From NCBI RefSeq assembly GCF_918731615.1, contig NZ_OU957226.1:2729501-2793500 (forward strand): 64,000 nt of DNA. Direction: 5' to 3'. Shown here piece by piece: positions 33,890 to 43,161 of this stretch (position 1 is the first letter of the stretch; each line of letters starts with the position of its first letter). The stretch is from Flavobacterium sp. CECT 9288 (GTDB taxonomy: Bacteria; Bacteroidota; Bacteroidia; Flavobacteriales; Flavobacteriaceae). The notes under the pieces are model-generated. The model did no database searches. It was given only the letters and a program-made list of their open reading frames with translations, and was not told where the DNA came from. Made by a program: the position numbers and the translations under genes.

Positions 33890-34858
33890 ATGAAGCCTAT
33901 TTTAAAATTATACCGTGGTTATGCAAATGAACAAGAATTAATTGTCATGGGTCATGTATTTAAACCAACTACGTTAGAAGAGTATAATTTTCAAAAGAAA
34001 AACCTCAAAAATGCTACATCGGTAATCAAAATGTTTCAGATGAAAACACAAGCCAATGCCGATGTTTACTTAGAACTAAATGGTTCTAAAATACACACTA
34101 AAACGCTTGATGATGGCTATTTTAAGTTTTGTATTCCTCTAGATCCCAACAGCGATTATGGATGGATTGACTATGAAGTAAGCATGACTTATGAAAAAGA
34201 AACCATCATAAAAAAAGAAAGCTATATCAGGCCGCACAAGGGAAATTTAGGAATCATATCAGATATTGATGATACCTTTCTGGTTTCCTATACCTTCAAT
34301 CCTTTATTGAAGTTGTATGTCCTTCTGTTTAAAAACATAAACAAACGCAAAATTTACGATGATGTAGTTACTCATTACCAAGCGTTGAGCTCTGCGGGAA
34401 GAAATAACGAGTCCGAATTCAATGCTTTTTTTTATGTTTCTAGTAGTGAATGGAATTTATACCGTTTTATTATCAATTTTACGGCAATTCACAAACTCCC
34501 AAAAGCGGTGTTGTTATTAAAAGATATTAAAAGCAGTTTAACCGATTTTTTTATGACGGGCAGAGGCGGTCACAATCACAAATTCGAAAAAATAAAACAT
34601 ATTCTTGAATTTTACCCCAATCTTGAATATGTACTACTTGGTGATGACTCTCAGCATGATCCTTATTTATACGAATCCATTTGTAAAATATTTCCTGTAA
34701 CGGTAAAAGCGGTTTACATCAGGCAAACAGGCAGTTCAAAAAAAGAAAAAGTCAGTTTAGTTTTAAACAACTTAACTTCACTTAACGTTGCTGTGTGCTA
34801 TTTTAAGGAAAGTAGCGAGGCGATTTCTCATTCTAAATCTATTGGTATTATCAACTAA
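33890..34858 (+). CDS. App1 family phosphatidate phosphatase-like protein (DUF2183)
   Basis: 322 residues. The C-terminal App1 catalytic domain has the HAD-type DxDxT motif as ISDIDDTFLVSYTF near residue 127 and the late acidic motif YVLLGDDSQHDPYLY near residue 250; SSSEWNLYRF and KSSLTDFFMTGRGGHNHK between them are also family blocks. The N-terminal 100 residues are beta-rich. App1 proteins dephosphorylate phosphatidate to diacylglycerol, the reverse of the neighbouring kinase, whose start is within 65 bp on the other strand. No signal peptide, so it is probably cytosolic. Confidence 0.9.
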   Translation: MKPILKLYRGYANEQELIVMGHVFKPTTLEEYNFQKKNLKNATSVIKMFQMKTQANADVYLELNGSKIHTKTLDDGYFKFCIPLDPNSDYGWIDYEVSMTYEKETIIKKESYIRPHKGNLGIISDIDDTFLVSYTFNPLLKLYVLLFKNINKRKIYDDVVTHYQALSSAGRNNESEFNAFFYVSSSEWNLYRFIINFTAIHKLPKAVLLLKDIKSSLTDFFMTGRGGHNHKFEKIKHILEFYPNLEYVLLGDDSQHDPYLYESICKIFPVTVKAVYIRQTGSSKKEKVSLVLNNLTSLNVAVCYFKESSEAISHSKSIGIIN

Positions 34859-34864
34859 AAAAAA

Positions 34865-34884
34865 AGAGCTCCAAAAGGAGCTCT
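34865..34884 (-). terminator. Terminator of the ABC-F gene
   Basis: AGAGCTCC-AAAA-GGAGCTCT, 8-bp perfect stem, with a run of A on its left acting as U-run for the minus-strand gene. Confidence 0.75.
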
Positions 34885-34892
34885 AAGTAACA

Positions 34893-36800
34893 TTATAAAT
34901 TATCAATTTCTTCTTGAATTATTTCCCAGTCTAACAATAACTGGTCCAGTTCTGTTTTCTTTTTATTGTAAGCCGTAAAAAACTTAGCATCTTCTATATG
35001 TTTGTCATAATTAGAAGTCAGCATCTTATCATCCTGCTGAATGTCGCGTTCTAATTGTTTAATTTGACTCTCTATTTTACTCAATTTATTTTGAAGTGCT
35101 TTACCCTTTTTTTGATCTTCATAAGAGGTTTTATTGCTCTCCTTTGGTGCAGCAGCCTTTTCAATATCTTTTTTCTCTACTTCGCGCATGTTTTCCAAAT
35201 TGCGCTGTTCTAAGAAATAATTGATATCTCCTAAATACTCCTTAATTTTTTGATCTTTAAATTCATACACAATATTAGACATTCCTTGTAAAAAATCACG
35301 ATCGTGAGAAACCAATAATAATGTTCCTCCAAATTTTTGCAAGGCAGCTTTCAAAACATTTTTTGACTTAATATCTAAGTGATTCGTAGGCTCATCCATC
35401 AACAGTACATTGATAGGCTGTAATAATAATTTACACAACGCAAGACGGTTTCTTTCACCTCCTGAAAGTACCTTTACTTTTTTCTCAACATCGTCTCCTC
35501 TAAACAAAAACGAACCCAACATATCCCTAACCTTCATACGGTTCGTATCTGCAGCGGCATCTTCCATAGTCTGTAACAATGTAATTTCACCATCAAGATA
35601 TTCTGCTTGATTTTGAGCAAAATAACCCAATTGCACATTGTGTCCTAGTTTAATAGTCCCTTGATACTCAAATTCGTTTACGATTGCTTTTATGAATGTA
35701 GATTTACCTTGACCATTTTGACCTACAAAAGCAATTTTACTTCCGCGTTCTACTAATAAACTAATGTCTTTTAAAATAGTATTGTCACCATAACTTTTGG
35801 TTACATCTTCGGCCTCAATAACAACTCTGCCCGGTTCTTTAGAAACTGGAAAAGAAATATTCATTACCGAATTATCATCTTCGTCAACCTCTATACGTTC
35901 AACTTTATCTAGTTTTTTTATTAAAGACTGAGCCATCGATGCCTTAGAGGCTTTGGCACGAAATTTTTCGATCAATTTTTCGGTCTCTTCAATTTTTTTA
36001 GCTTGGTTTTTTTGAGTTGCCAATTGCTTTTCTCGAATTTCATGACGAAGTTCAAGATATTGTGAATACGGTTTATTGAAATCATAAGCCTTCCCTAGAG
36101 AAATCTCAATAGTTCTATTCGTAACGTTATCAAGAAACATTTTATCATGCGAAACAATTACAACAACACCTGGATAATTTCTTAAAAAACTTTCCAACCA
36201 AATAATACTCTCGATATCTAAGTGGTTTGTTGGCTCATCCAATAACAATACATCATTCGCCTGAAGTAATAATTTTGCTAGTTCAATTCGCATTCTCCAA
36301 CCTCCAGAAAAAGTTTCAGTTTGATTGTCAAAAACTTCTCTTTTAAAACCCAATCCCAACAAGATTTTTTCGGTGTCTCCCACATAATTATATCCTCCTA
36401 AAAGCTCAAATCGATGGGTGTAATCTGATAAATCTTCAATAATTTGGCTGTAAGCATCACTTTCATAATCTGTTCTAGTAACCAACAGATGGTTTATTTC
36501 TTCAAGCTTTTTTTCAACAATTTTAATTTCAGTAAAAGCTTCATACGCTTCTTCAAGAACTGTTCTTCCTTGCTCAAAATCAATATCTTGACGCAAAAAA
36601 CCCATTCTAATGTCTTTCTCTTGTGAAATCACACCTGAATCTGGTGCAAAATCTCTTGCCAACATTTTAAGCATGGTAGACTTCCCCGCTCCATTTTTTC
36701 CAACAAGGCCTACTCTGTCCCCAGCACCTAGACGAAAAGTAACTTCTTCAAACAAATAAGTACCACCAAAAGAAACAGATAAATTGTGTATATTAAGCAT
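34893..36800 (-). CDS. ABC-F family ATP-binding cassette protein
   Basis: 635 residues, soluble, with two ABC ATPase domains and no membrane segments. Domain 1 has GKNGAGKST (residues 35-43), the signature SGGWRMR and LLLDEPTNHLD; domain 2 has GQNGQGKST, LSGGERNRLAL and LLMDEPTNHLD. The linker between is helical and lysine-rich (about 245-320), and a C-terminal coiled coil (residues 540-635, KALQNKLSKIESQIKQLERD) is present. ABC-F proteins act on ribosomes to relieve stalling; the build is like Uup/EttA-type translation factors. Antibiotic protection is not implied. Confidence 0.96.
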   Translation of the reverse strand: MLNIHNLSVSFGGTYLFEEVTFRLGAGDRVGLVGKNGAGKSTMLKMLARDFAPDSGVISQEKDIRMGFLRQDIDFEQGRTVLEEAYEAFTEIKIVEKKLEEINHLLVTRTDYESDAYSQIIEDLSDYTHRFELLGGYNYVGDTEKILLGLGFKREVFDNQTETFSGGWRMRIELAKLLLQANDVLLLDEPTNHLDIESIIWLESFLRNYPGVVVIVSHDKMFLDNVTNRTIEISLGKAYDFNKPYSQYLELRHEIREKQLATQKNQAKKIEETEKLIEKFRAKASKASMAQSLIKKLDKVERIEVDEDDNSVMNISFPVSKEPGRVVIEAEDVTKSYGDNTILKDISLLVERGSKIAFVGQNGQGKSTFIKAIVNEFEYQGTIKLGHNVQLGYFAQNQAEYLDGEITLLQTMEDAAADTNRMKVRDMLGSFLFRGDDVEKKVKVLSGGERNRLALCKLLLQPINVLLMDEPTNHLDIKSKNVLKAALQKFGGTLLLVSHDRDFLQGMSNIVYEFKDQKIKEYLGDINYFLEQRNLENMREVEKKDIEKAAAPKESNKTSYEDQKKGKALQNKLSKIESQIKQLERDIQQDDKMLTSNYDKHIEDAKFFTAYNKKKTELDQLLLDWEIIQEEIDNL

Positions 36801-36830
36801 GTATTATGATTTATTTCCTTAATGAATGTG

Positions 36831-36838
36831 TAAATTTG
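36831..36838 (+). promoter_or_regulatory. -7 element TAAATTTG of the DUF983 gene
   Basis: Exact TAnnTTTG match 47 bp before the ATG at 36886; an earlier start at 36826 would lie inside it. Confidence 0.45.
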
Positions 36839-36885
36839 TAACAACAAACACTGCTTTTCAAAAAGAAAAAATTAATTTTTTGCAA

Positions 36886-37275
36886 ATGTTAAAAAAAGGA
36901 TCCAAATTATATAGCATTTTAACAGGAACTTGTCCTAAATGCCAGAATGAGAGCATGTATTTGGAAAAAAATCCATTTCAATTGACAAAAATTCTAAAAA
37001 TGAAAGAAAATTGTAGTCATTGTGGATTGCGTTACCAAATAGAACCTTCATTTTTTTATGGAGCCATGTATGTTAGTTACGGACTTAATGTTGCTTTAGG
37101 TATAGCAGCATTTGTTGTCTCATTTATTTTATTTAATACAAACTTAAAAATAGCTTTCGCTGCCATTATAGCTACCCTCATTATAACTTTTCCATTTGTC
37201 CTTAGATGGTCCAGAAATATATACATCAACATGTTTATTTCTTACGATCCAAATGCAACTATAAAAAAGAATTAA
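36886..37275 (+). CDS. DUF983 domain-containing membrane protein
   Basis: 129 residues from ATG 36886 (MLKKGSKLYSILTGTCPKC). A zinc-ribbon-like pair is visible, CPKC near residue 17 and CSHC near residue 46, followed by the family's FFYGAMYVSYG block. Two membrane helices follow (VALGIAAFVVSFILF, IAFAAIIATLIITFPFVL). This layout is standard for DUF983. Role unknown; it may be a membrane-bound metal or redox protein. It converges with the oxidoreductase gene and overlaps it by 4 bp. Confidence 0.85.
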   Translation: MLKKGSKLYSILTGTCPKCQNESMYLEKNPFQLTKILKMKENCSHCGLRYQIEPSFFYGAMYVSYGLNVALGIAAFVVSFILFNTNLKIAFAAIIATLIITFPFVLRWSRNIYINMFISYDPNATIKKN

Positions 37276-38324
37276 GAATAATATTTAGATTCATACCGTT
37301 TAATATCAATAACGGGTTCTAATATTTTTTGGTTTTCAATATGGTTGAATAGTTCTTGAGCCATAGCAGGTCCCAGCATTACTCCACGTGTCCCAAGACC
37401 ATTTAAAACATGAAAACGCTTGTATTCTGGATGCGTACCAATAAGAGGTCTCCTATCCTTAACTGTTGGCCTTACTCCTGCAAAATGGGCTTCTATCGTA
37501 AAATCACAAGCTAAAATTTCTTTAATCCGATCAATCAGTTCAATTTTACCAGCTTCTGTGGGAAGATCATCTTTCTCTCGCCAATTGTAAGTAGCTCCCA
37601 CTTTGAATAAATCATTTCCTAATGGTAAAATAAAAACACTAGTATTAATAATTACGTCTAGATCTAGATTACTTGCTTTTATAATAAATAATTCACCCTT
37701 AGTTCCATCCAACGGTAAATAATTAAAATAAGGATTGGCATATAGCCCAAAACCTTCCGCAAAAACAATATGTCTTGCTTTTAAACCATTATAAGAAACC
37801 CCATCTTGATCTTGAATTAATTCATTGTAATCAAAACTTTCAGGGATAAATACGTCTAGTTTTTTTAAATAAAAACAGAAAGATTCTAAAAAAGAAGCAG
37901 TGTCTACATAACCCGTTTGTAAAACTTCTCCATAACCAAAGGGAGCATCTATTCCATTTACATTTTTATAAATTAAATTAGTGGAAAGAAAAGGCTCTAA
38001 ACCTTTTTTATCTGCCGCTAGAAACCAATTATTTTGTTCTTCAACAGAATAAAATTTCCTTAAAATAGGAGTCTTAAAATCAAATTGTTTATTTAGTTTT
38101 TTTTCTAAAATGGTATAAAATTCATTCATAACATCCAATTGTTGTTGCGCATTCCAGACTTCACTGAATCGCTTTAAAATAACAGGATTGTATAAACCTC
38201 CTGCAATTTTAGATGAGTTTTGAGAATTATTGTCAAAAACCATAATAGATTTATGATTGCGCAAGGCATATTCAGCAAATGACAAACCAGCTAAACCAGA
38301 ACCAACTATAATATAATCTAACAT
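37272..38324 (-). CDS. FAD-dependent oxidoreductase of the DAO family
   Basis: 350 residues. The dinucleotide-binding motif GSGLAGLSFAEYA is at residues 8-20 after the first strand, followed by the acidic strand end VFDNN. The C-terminal FAD block is GLGTRGVMLGPAMAQEL, with VRPTVKDRRPLIGTHPEY before it, as in glycine/D-amino-acid oxidases and MnmC-C-type domains. It lacks a signal peptide. The substrate is not evident. It does not share an operon with the gld genes, as a terminator lies between. Confidence 0.88.
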   Translation of the reverse strand: MLDYIIVGSGLAGLSFAEYALRNHKSIMVFDNNSQNSSKIAGGLYNPVILKRFSEVWNAQQQLDVMNEFYTILEKKLNKQFDFKTPILRKFYSVEEQNNWFLAADKKGLEPFLSTNLIYKNVNGIDAPFGYGEVLQTGYVDTASFLESFCFYLKKLDVFIPESFDYNELIQDQDGVSYNGLKARHIVFAEGFGLYANPYFNYLPLDGTKGELFIIKASNLDLDVIINTSVFILPLGNDLFKVGATYNWREKDDLPTEAGKIELIDRIKEILACDFTIEAHFAGVRPTVKDRRPLIGTHPEYKRFHVLNGLGTRGVMLGPAMAQELFNHIENQKILEPVIDIKRYESKYYS

Positions 38325-38364
38325 TTAAATAAAATAAATTTTAAAGAAAAGAGCTTCAAACAAA

Positions 38365-38390
38365 AAACTCTTACCTTGTGGTAAGAGTTT
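38365..38390 (-). terminator. Terminator of the gldKLMN operon
   Basis: AAACTCTTACC-TTGT-GGTAAGAGTTT: perfect 11-bp stem, A-run to the left and T-run to the right, so it works both ways. It ends the gld transcription unit. Confidence 0.85.
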
Positions 38391-38411
38391 TTTTATACTT
38401 ATTGAAAACTA

Positions 38412-39302
38412 CTAGTAGTTCCACATATCTGATTCAAAGTTTCGAATTTTATCTTTCACTCTTTCAGATTCTAATAATTGATTTTGAGCATTGTCTTTCA
38501 TGTACTCATCAATTCTTCTGTCACCATAAACATTTTCCTCTTTATAAATTGTGGCATTGAAACGTCTTGAGTTTAAAATTTGATCAAATGAAATTGGCAA
38601 TGCAGAGTTTTTATCATTAAAAGCTTTAGCATCATGCAATACCTCTCTAGCAGCTGGGAAAAAGATCCAAAATAATTCAATATAATCTTTCTCTTCACTG
38701 TTCATAGTATACACATCTGGAGTAACAGGACAAATACCTAACAAACGATATTTCAATTCACTTTGACGTTTGTCAAAATACCAATACCCTTTGATTTTAT
38801 ATTGTGTTACATCTTGAGCAGAAAGATTTTCTGTTAATATATACTCTTCAGAAACTTTACTTCCAGCATTAATTTGCTCTCTACCTGCATCCGTTGTATC
38901 AATTCTTGTTAATGAAGCTTGGATATCTTTAAGCGATTTTTTTGTATTAAAATAACTATCCGTATACACTTCAGTTATTTTACCACTTTTAATTGCTTTA
39001 GACAATACATCATACAAAGATCTTCTATCATTACCGATATTGGCAGTATCAATAGGGAAATACAAAGAAAAATTAATCTTTTCACTAAGATCTATAATTT
39101 CCCACGTTGTTTTACCCATCAACACATCTCTATCATGAACATAACCATAAGCAAGGGGCTTATCATTATCCGAGTCAAGTTGCGCAGCTGTTTTTAATCC
39201 AATTTGATCTGGAGTTTTCGCATTCAATAAATTGGATTGTGCACTTGACACAAAACAACCCGATAAAGCGACGATTGCGATAAATAAATTTTTGATATTC
39301 AT
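38412..39302 (-). CDS. gldN: Gliding motility / type IX secretion protein GldN
   Basis: 296 residues with a signal peptide ending SSAQ near residue 22. The conserved GldN pattern is present: PLAYGYVHDRDVLMGKTTWEIIDLSEKINFSLYFP and a C-terminal FNATIYKEENVYGDRRI. GldN (PorN) joins GldK to form the periplasmic ring of the type IX secretion system. Last gene of gldK-L-M-N; spacing to gldM is 47 bp with no terminator. No paralogue GldO is in the window. Confidence 0.96.
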   Translation of the reverse strand: MNIKNLFIAIVALSGCFVSSAQSNLLNAKTPDQIGLKTAAQLDSDNDKPLAYGYVHDRDVLMGKTTWEIIDLSEKINFSLYFPIDTANIGNDRRSLYDVLSKAIKSGKITEVYTDSYFNTKKSLKDIQASLTRIDTTDAGREQINAGSKVSEEYILTENLSAQDVTQYKIKGYWYFDKRQSELKYRLLGICPVTPDVYTMNSEEKDYIELFWIFFPAAREVLHDAKAFNDKNSALPISFDQILNSRRFNATIYKEENVYGDRRIDEYMKDNAQNQLLESERVKDKIRNFESDMWNY

Positions 39303-39349
39303 AGTGGTATTCTTATTGATATTGAAAAGGATTTATAAAATACAATTTA

Positions 39350-40891
39350 TTATTGTATTTCAAAAATAACCGGAGCAGTTCTTGGTAATAAATAACTACC
39401 AGCACCATCAAGTTTTGTTTTTATTTCGGAAATGGTAACTTGATCACCTCTACCTGCCTTAGAAAGTACAGCTTTACACTGCGCATTCAATTTGTTTCCT
39501 TGTACAACTACTGTTGGCTGGCCTGTAACCTTAAGGTTAAAACCAATAACACTTAGTCCCACTTCAAAATCAAAGTCAACAAGTTTAGCTCCTACAGTAG
39601 AAATTTCTAAGTTAGATTTAGGCCCTTTAACAACACCCATTTCTCCTCTAATTGTTCCTGTTGGACCAGGGATTCCTTTAATTCTAAATACTTTTTTATC
39701 AGAAGCTACTTTACCGTCAGCCATTTTACCAGAAACATTGATAATAACTTCATTACCTGCTCCAGGAGACATAACATATTTACCATTACCTACTTTTGAT
39801 AATCCAGGTGCCGATGCATTTACTTGATTATCTGGAATACCTGCAAATGAAATTGTTATAGGGTTTTGAACACCTCTATAAACAACATTCATTTTATCAG
39901 CAGAGATAGTAGCCGAATTTGGTCTAGGAACTACAACATATTTACCAGCGAATTTTAATGGAATGTTTTTACCATCCTCAAGGAAAGTAAATTGTCCATT
40001 GATAGATTGCTCACCTACATTTCCAGCAGTCATAGCAATAACAGCTTGACCGTTAACAATTTTACCTGGTCCTGAAAATGAAGTAGGTTTTGTATTTTCA
40101 TCATATCTTCCTAAAACTACTTTACCAGTAACTTGCTCTCCTTGAAAATATGCACTTTTATCTAATACAACAATTGCTTGATAATTACTGTATGAAGCAG
40201 CAGCAACGGCCGCTTTTCCTAACAACGTATTATAAACATCAGTCTCCATTTTCTTAACATCATTTTGCCAAGCAGATAATTTAGCTAATGATGCAACAGC
40301 TGGAAAACCTTTGAAATTGTAATCTAAATAAGGAATAGAAATTCCGTCTTTATTTTTAACAGGTTGTAAAGAGAATTTAGATTCAACTTCAGAAACAATT
40401 GCAGAAAGTTTTTTATTATCTCCTAATGCAGCTTTCATATCTGCTTTGTATTGCTCTACAGTTTTAACAACTTCGTTCCCTTTTGCAGAATATCCTGCAG
40501 GACCAAACCAAGATTGATCTAAGTTATCGCCCTTATCCATTGACTCATAAGGTAATTTACCCGTTTCTGGATCAACTTCGGTTCCTTTTAAAACATCTAC
40601 TTTTAAATTAGCGATGTAATCGTAAAACTTCTTTGTGATGGCTTCTACTTTATGTGCGGTTCCAGATGCAGCAGTAAATTCACCACCGGCTTCAGCAGCC
40701 TTAGCATCTAAACTCATCAACATTTGTGCATTTGATTGCTCTGCAGCACTATTAGAACCTTCAAATTTTTCATTCATAATTCCAAAAGCAGATAATACTT
40801 CTTTGGACATATTTAATGCTAACATTGCGATGAAAACCAAGTACATCAGGTTTATCATCTTCTGTCTAGGGGTTAGTTTTCCTCCTGCCAT
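39350..40891 (-). CDS. gldM: Gliding motility / type IX secretion motor protein GldM
   Basis: 513 residues. One inner-membrane helix (about 15-33, MYLVFIAMLALNMSKEVL) with the cytosolic MAGGKLTPRQ start, and a long periplasmic part made of a helical bundle (to about 220) and Ig-like beta domains (220-510), as in PorM. GldM dimers couple the GldL motor to the outer-membrane ring and transmit proton-driven torque. Nothing unusual in length or motif. Confidence 0.97.
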   Translation of the reverse strand: MAGGKLTPRQKMINLMYLVFIAMLALNMSKEVLSAFGIMNEKFEGSNSAAEQSNAQMLMSLDAKAAEAGGEFTAASGTAHKVEAITKKFYDYIANLKVDVLKGTEVDPETGKLPYESMDKGDNLDQSWFGPAGYSAKGNEVVKTVEQYKADMKAALGDNKKLSAIVSEVESKFSLQPVKNKDGISIPYLDYNFKGFPAVASLAKLSAWQNDVKKMETDVYNTLLGKAAVAAASYSNYQAIVVLDKSAYFQGEQVTGKVVLGRYDENTKPTSFSGPGKIVNGQAVIAMTAGNVGEQSINGQFTFLEDGKNIPLKFAGKYVVVPRPNSATISADKMNVVYRGVQNPITISFAGIPDNQVNASAPGLSKVGNGKYVMSPGAGNEVIINVSGKMADGKVASDKKVFRIKGIPGPTGTIRGEMGVVKGPKSNLEISTVGAKLVDFDFEVGLSVIGFNLKVTGQPTVVVQGNKLNAQCKAVLSKAGRGDQVTISEIKTKLDGAGSYLLPRTAPVIFEIQ

Positions 40892-40936
40892 ATTTTCTAA
40901 TAATTAGTTTAAATTAATATAATAGTTCGAAACTAA

Positions 40937-41584
40937 TTATCCTTTATTGTTCATAGCAGAAAGCATTCCTCCGTAAACTGAATTCAAAGAAGATAAGTTT
41001 GAAGTTAAAGATTGCATTTGCTCTTTAAGCTTCATATTGTTTTGCGCTACTTCCTCATTGATTTGAGCATTTCTAGAAGCACTTTCCAATTGTACCTTAT
41101 ATAAACTGTTTAAAGATTCCATTTGAGATGCAGCAAGAGTTAACTCTTCACTGTATTTTTTTGTAGAAGCAATTGAATCTACTGTAGGAGCAATTCCTTT
41201 TGCAGCTGATTCAAAATTCTTGATACTGCTTCCTAAACTTGCCATTAATTCACCATCAATTTTAGCATCTTTAAGCATAGCATCTAACTTTTGCGACAAT
41301 AAACCTTGCGTATCAGCTATAGTCTCTACTTTTTTAGTAGCAGGTTTAGCTTGTCCATTTGCTAATTCAGGATAAACTAAAGTCCAGTCCAACTCATCAT
41401 CAACAGGTTCAAAAGCAGATAATGCGAAAATCAAAGCCTCAACAACAAGACCAATAGTAAGCATCAAATTACCTGTTAAAAAACCAAATTCAATGTGAGT
41501 AATTTTAAATAATGCTCCAAGGATTACAACCGCAGCCCCCATACCGTAAGCGAAATTCATTGCTTTTTTTCCTAATAATGCCAT
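40937..41584 (-). CDS. gldL: Gliding motility / type IX secretion motor protein GldL
   Basis: 215 residues. Two membrane helices at about 11-31 and 35-56 (FAYGMGAAVVILGALF, NLMLTIGLVVEALIFALSAF) contain the acidic residues typical of the proton-conducting GldL ring (Glu in LVVEALIF, and ITHIEFGF between the helices). The cytosolic remainder is helical and Gln/Ser-rich. GldL forms a pentamer around the GldM dimer. 45 bp before gldM in the same operon. Confidence 0.96.
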   Translation of the reverse strand: MALLGKKAMNFAYGMGAAVVILGALFKITHIEFGFLTGNLMLTIGLVVEALIFALSAFEPVDDELDWTLVYPELANGQAKPATKKVETIADTQGLLSQKLDAMLKDAKIDGELMASLGSSIKNFESAAKGIAPTVDSIASTKKYSEELTLAASQMESLNSLYKVQLESASRNAQINEEVAQNNMKLKEQMQSLTSNLSSLNSVYGGMLSAMNNKG

Positions 41585-41627
41585 AATAATAAATTTTAAA
41601 TTTTAATAGATTGGGTTTTTGTTTATT

Positions 41628-43034
41628 TTATTTCTTTTTTTTACTGTTACCAGTGGTTTGCAAGCCCATGTAATCCTGAACTGTTCTAAAGCCAATATAA
41701 CTTCTTGCAGAATCAGCATATTCATAGTCTCTAGTACTTACTTGTAAGAAGTAAGCAACATCTTTCCATGATCCGCCTCTTAATACTTTACGTTTGTTAG
41801 AAGCATCTAAAACATTAGGATTCATTGAAGAAACGTATTCATAAGCATTTGAATCATACGCAGAGTCAGTCCACTCTGACACATTTCCAGCCATGTTGTA
41901 TAAATTATAACCATTAGGCTCATAAGATTTAGCCTCAACTGTATACAAAGCCTCATCCGCAGCATAATCTCCTCTATTAGGCTTAAAATTAGCTAAAAAA
42001 CAACCTCTATCATTTTTAGTGTAAGGACCACCCCATGGATAGGTTGCTGATTCTAAACCACCTCTTGCAGAATATTCCCATTCTGCCTCTGTAGGCAATC
42101 TAAATTGATTAATTAAATCTTGACCTTTAGTTTTAGATTTAATATAACTATTTTTATTTAATGTTCTCCAAGCACAAAATGCTTTTGCTTGAGTCCACTT
42201 AACCCCTACTACTGGATAATCCCCGTATGCTTTGTGCCAAAAATAATCGTTGTGCATTGGCTCATTATAAGAATAAGCGAAATCTTTAATCCAAACAGTA
42301 GTATCAGGATATACGTTTACCTCTTCCGTTTTGATAAAATCTTTTCTACGACCTACTTTAGCTTTTGCAGCTGCCTGTATATCCATCCAAGAATAACGAA
42401 ATTTTAATTTATTTACGTCAATTGTTCTCAAACCATTATATGATTCTTCGCTTGGAAGATACATCGAATCCATTACCTCAGTATACGCTGCATCAGGATA
42501 TTCTTTCGGTCCTTTAGCAAGCTTTACTTTTCTATTTAATTTTCTACCAGCATATTGATCATCTTCAGTACCAATACTATAATAGTTGTCATACATATAT
42601 TTGTCATATGCAGTCATCTTTGTAGTATCTGAATCGCTAAAAGCATAATCAGCTATACTTCCTGATTTACTTCCTTTACCAGATCCAGTTGTAGCAGGTT
42701 GACCATTTAAATCAGCCATTATTGCTAATTTAACTCTTATGGTTGAATCTTTAACCCATTCTACAAACTGACGGTATTCACTATTTGTAATTTCAGTTTC
42801 ATCCATATAAAATGAACGCACCGTTACTGTTTTTGTAGGAGCATCCTCAACATTTGCTAAATCTGCGTCTGATTTACCCATAATAAATGAGCCTCCAGGG
42901 ACTAAAGTCATTCCGTATGGTTTCTCAGGGTGCCACTTTCCACCATTAACACCAACTAATTCCCCTTTATCACTTGATTTAGCACAGCTAATCAATAGGG
43001 TTAAAATCGTCGTAAAAGCTATGAACTTATTCAT
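41628..43034 (-). CDS. gldK: Gliding motility / type IX secretion lipoprotein GldK
   Basis: 468 residues. The lipobox is LISCAKS, with Cys at residue 17. From residue 43 it has the formylglycine-generating-enzyme fold (GMTLVPGGSFIMGKSD, ETEITNSEYRQFVEWV, QFRLPTEAEWEYSARGG, NLYNMAGNVSEWTDSAY, RKVLRGGSWKD, ARSYIGFRTV), with an insertion of about 110 residues between 100 and 260. The FGE fold is structural here. First gene of the gld operon. No clear TAnnTTTG promoter is visible directly upstream. Confidence 0.97.
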   Translation of the reverse strand: MNKFIAFTTILTLLISCAKSSDKGELVGVNGGKWHPEKPYGMTLVPGGSFIMGKSDADLANVEDAPTKTVTVRSFYMDETEITNSEYRQFVEWVKDSTIRVKLAIMADLNGQPATTGSGKGSKSGSIADYAFSDSDTTKMTAYDKYMYDNYYSIGTEDDQYAGRKLNRKVKLAKGPKEYPDAAYTEVMDSMYLPSEESYNGLRTIDVNKLKFRYSWMDIQAAAKAKVGRRKDFIKTEEVNVYPDTTVWIKDFAYSYNEPMHNDYFWHKAYGDYPVVGVKWTQAKAFCAWRTLNKNSYIKSKTKGQDLINQFRLPTEAEWEYSARGGLESATYPWGGPYTKNDRGCFLANFKPNRGDYAADEALYTVEAKSYEPNGYNLYNMAGNVSEWTDSAYDSNAYEYVSSMNPNVLDASNKRKVLRGGSWKDVAYFLQVSTRDYEYADSARSYIGFRTVQDYMGLQTTGNSKKKK

Positions 43035-43161
43035 ATAATTTCGGTTATCTATTCATTAAATTTGAGGGTGTAAACCTATTTATTATTTTTAACAAAAACA
43101 ATTTTTTTATACTAAACAAATCGTTTTTTATAAAAAAATCATATATCTATGTTAAATATCT

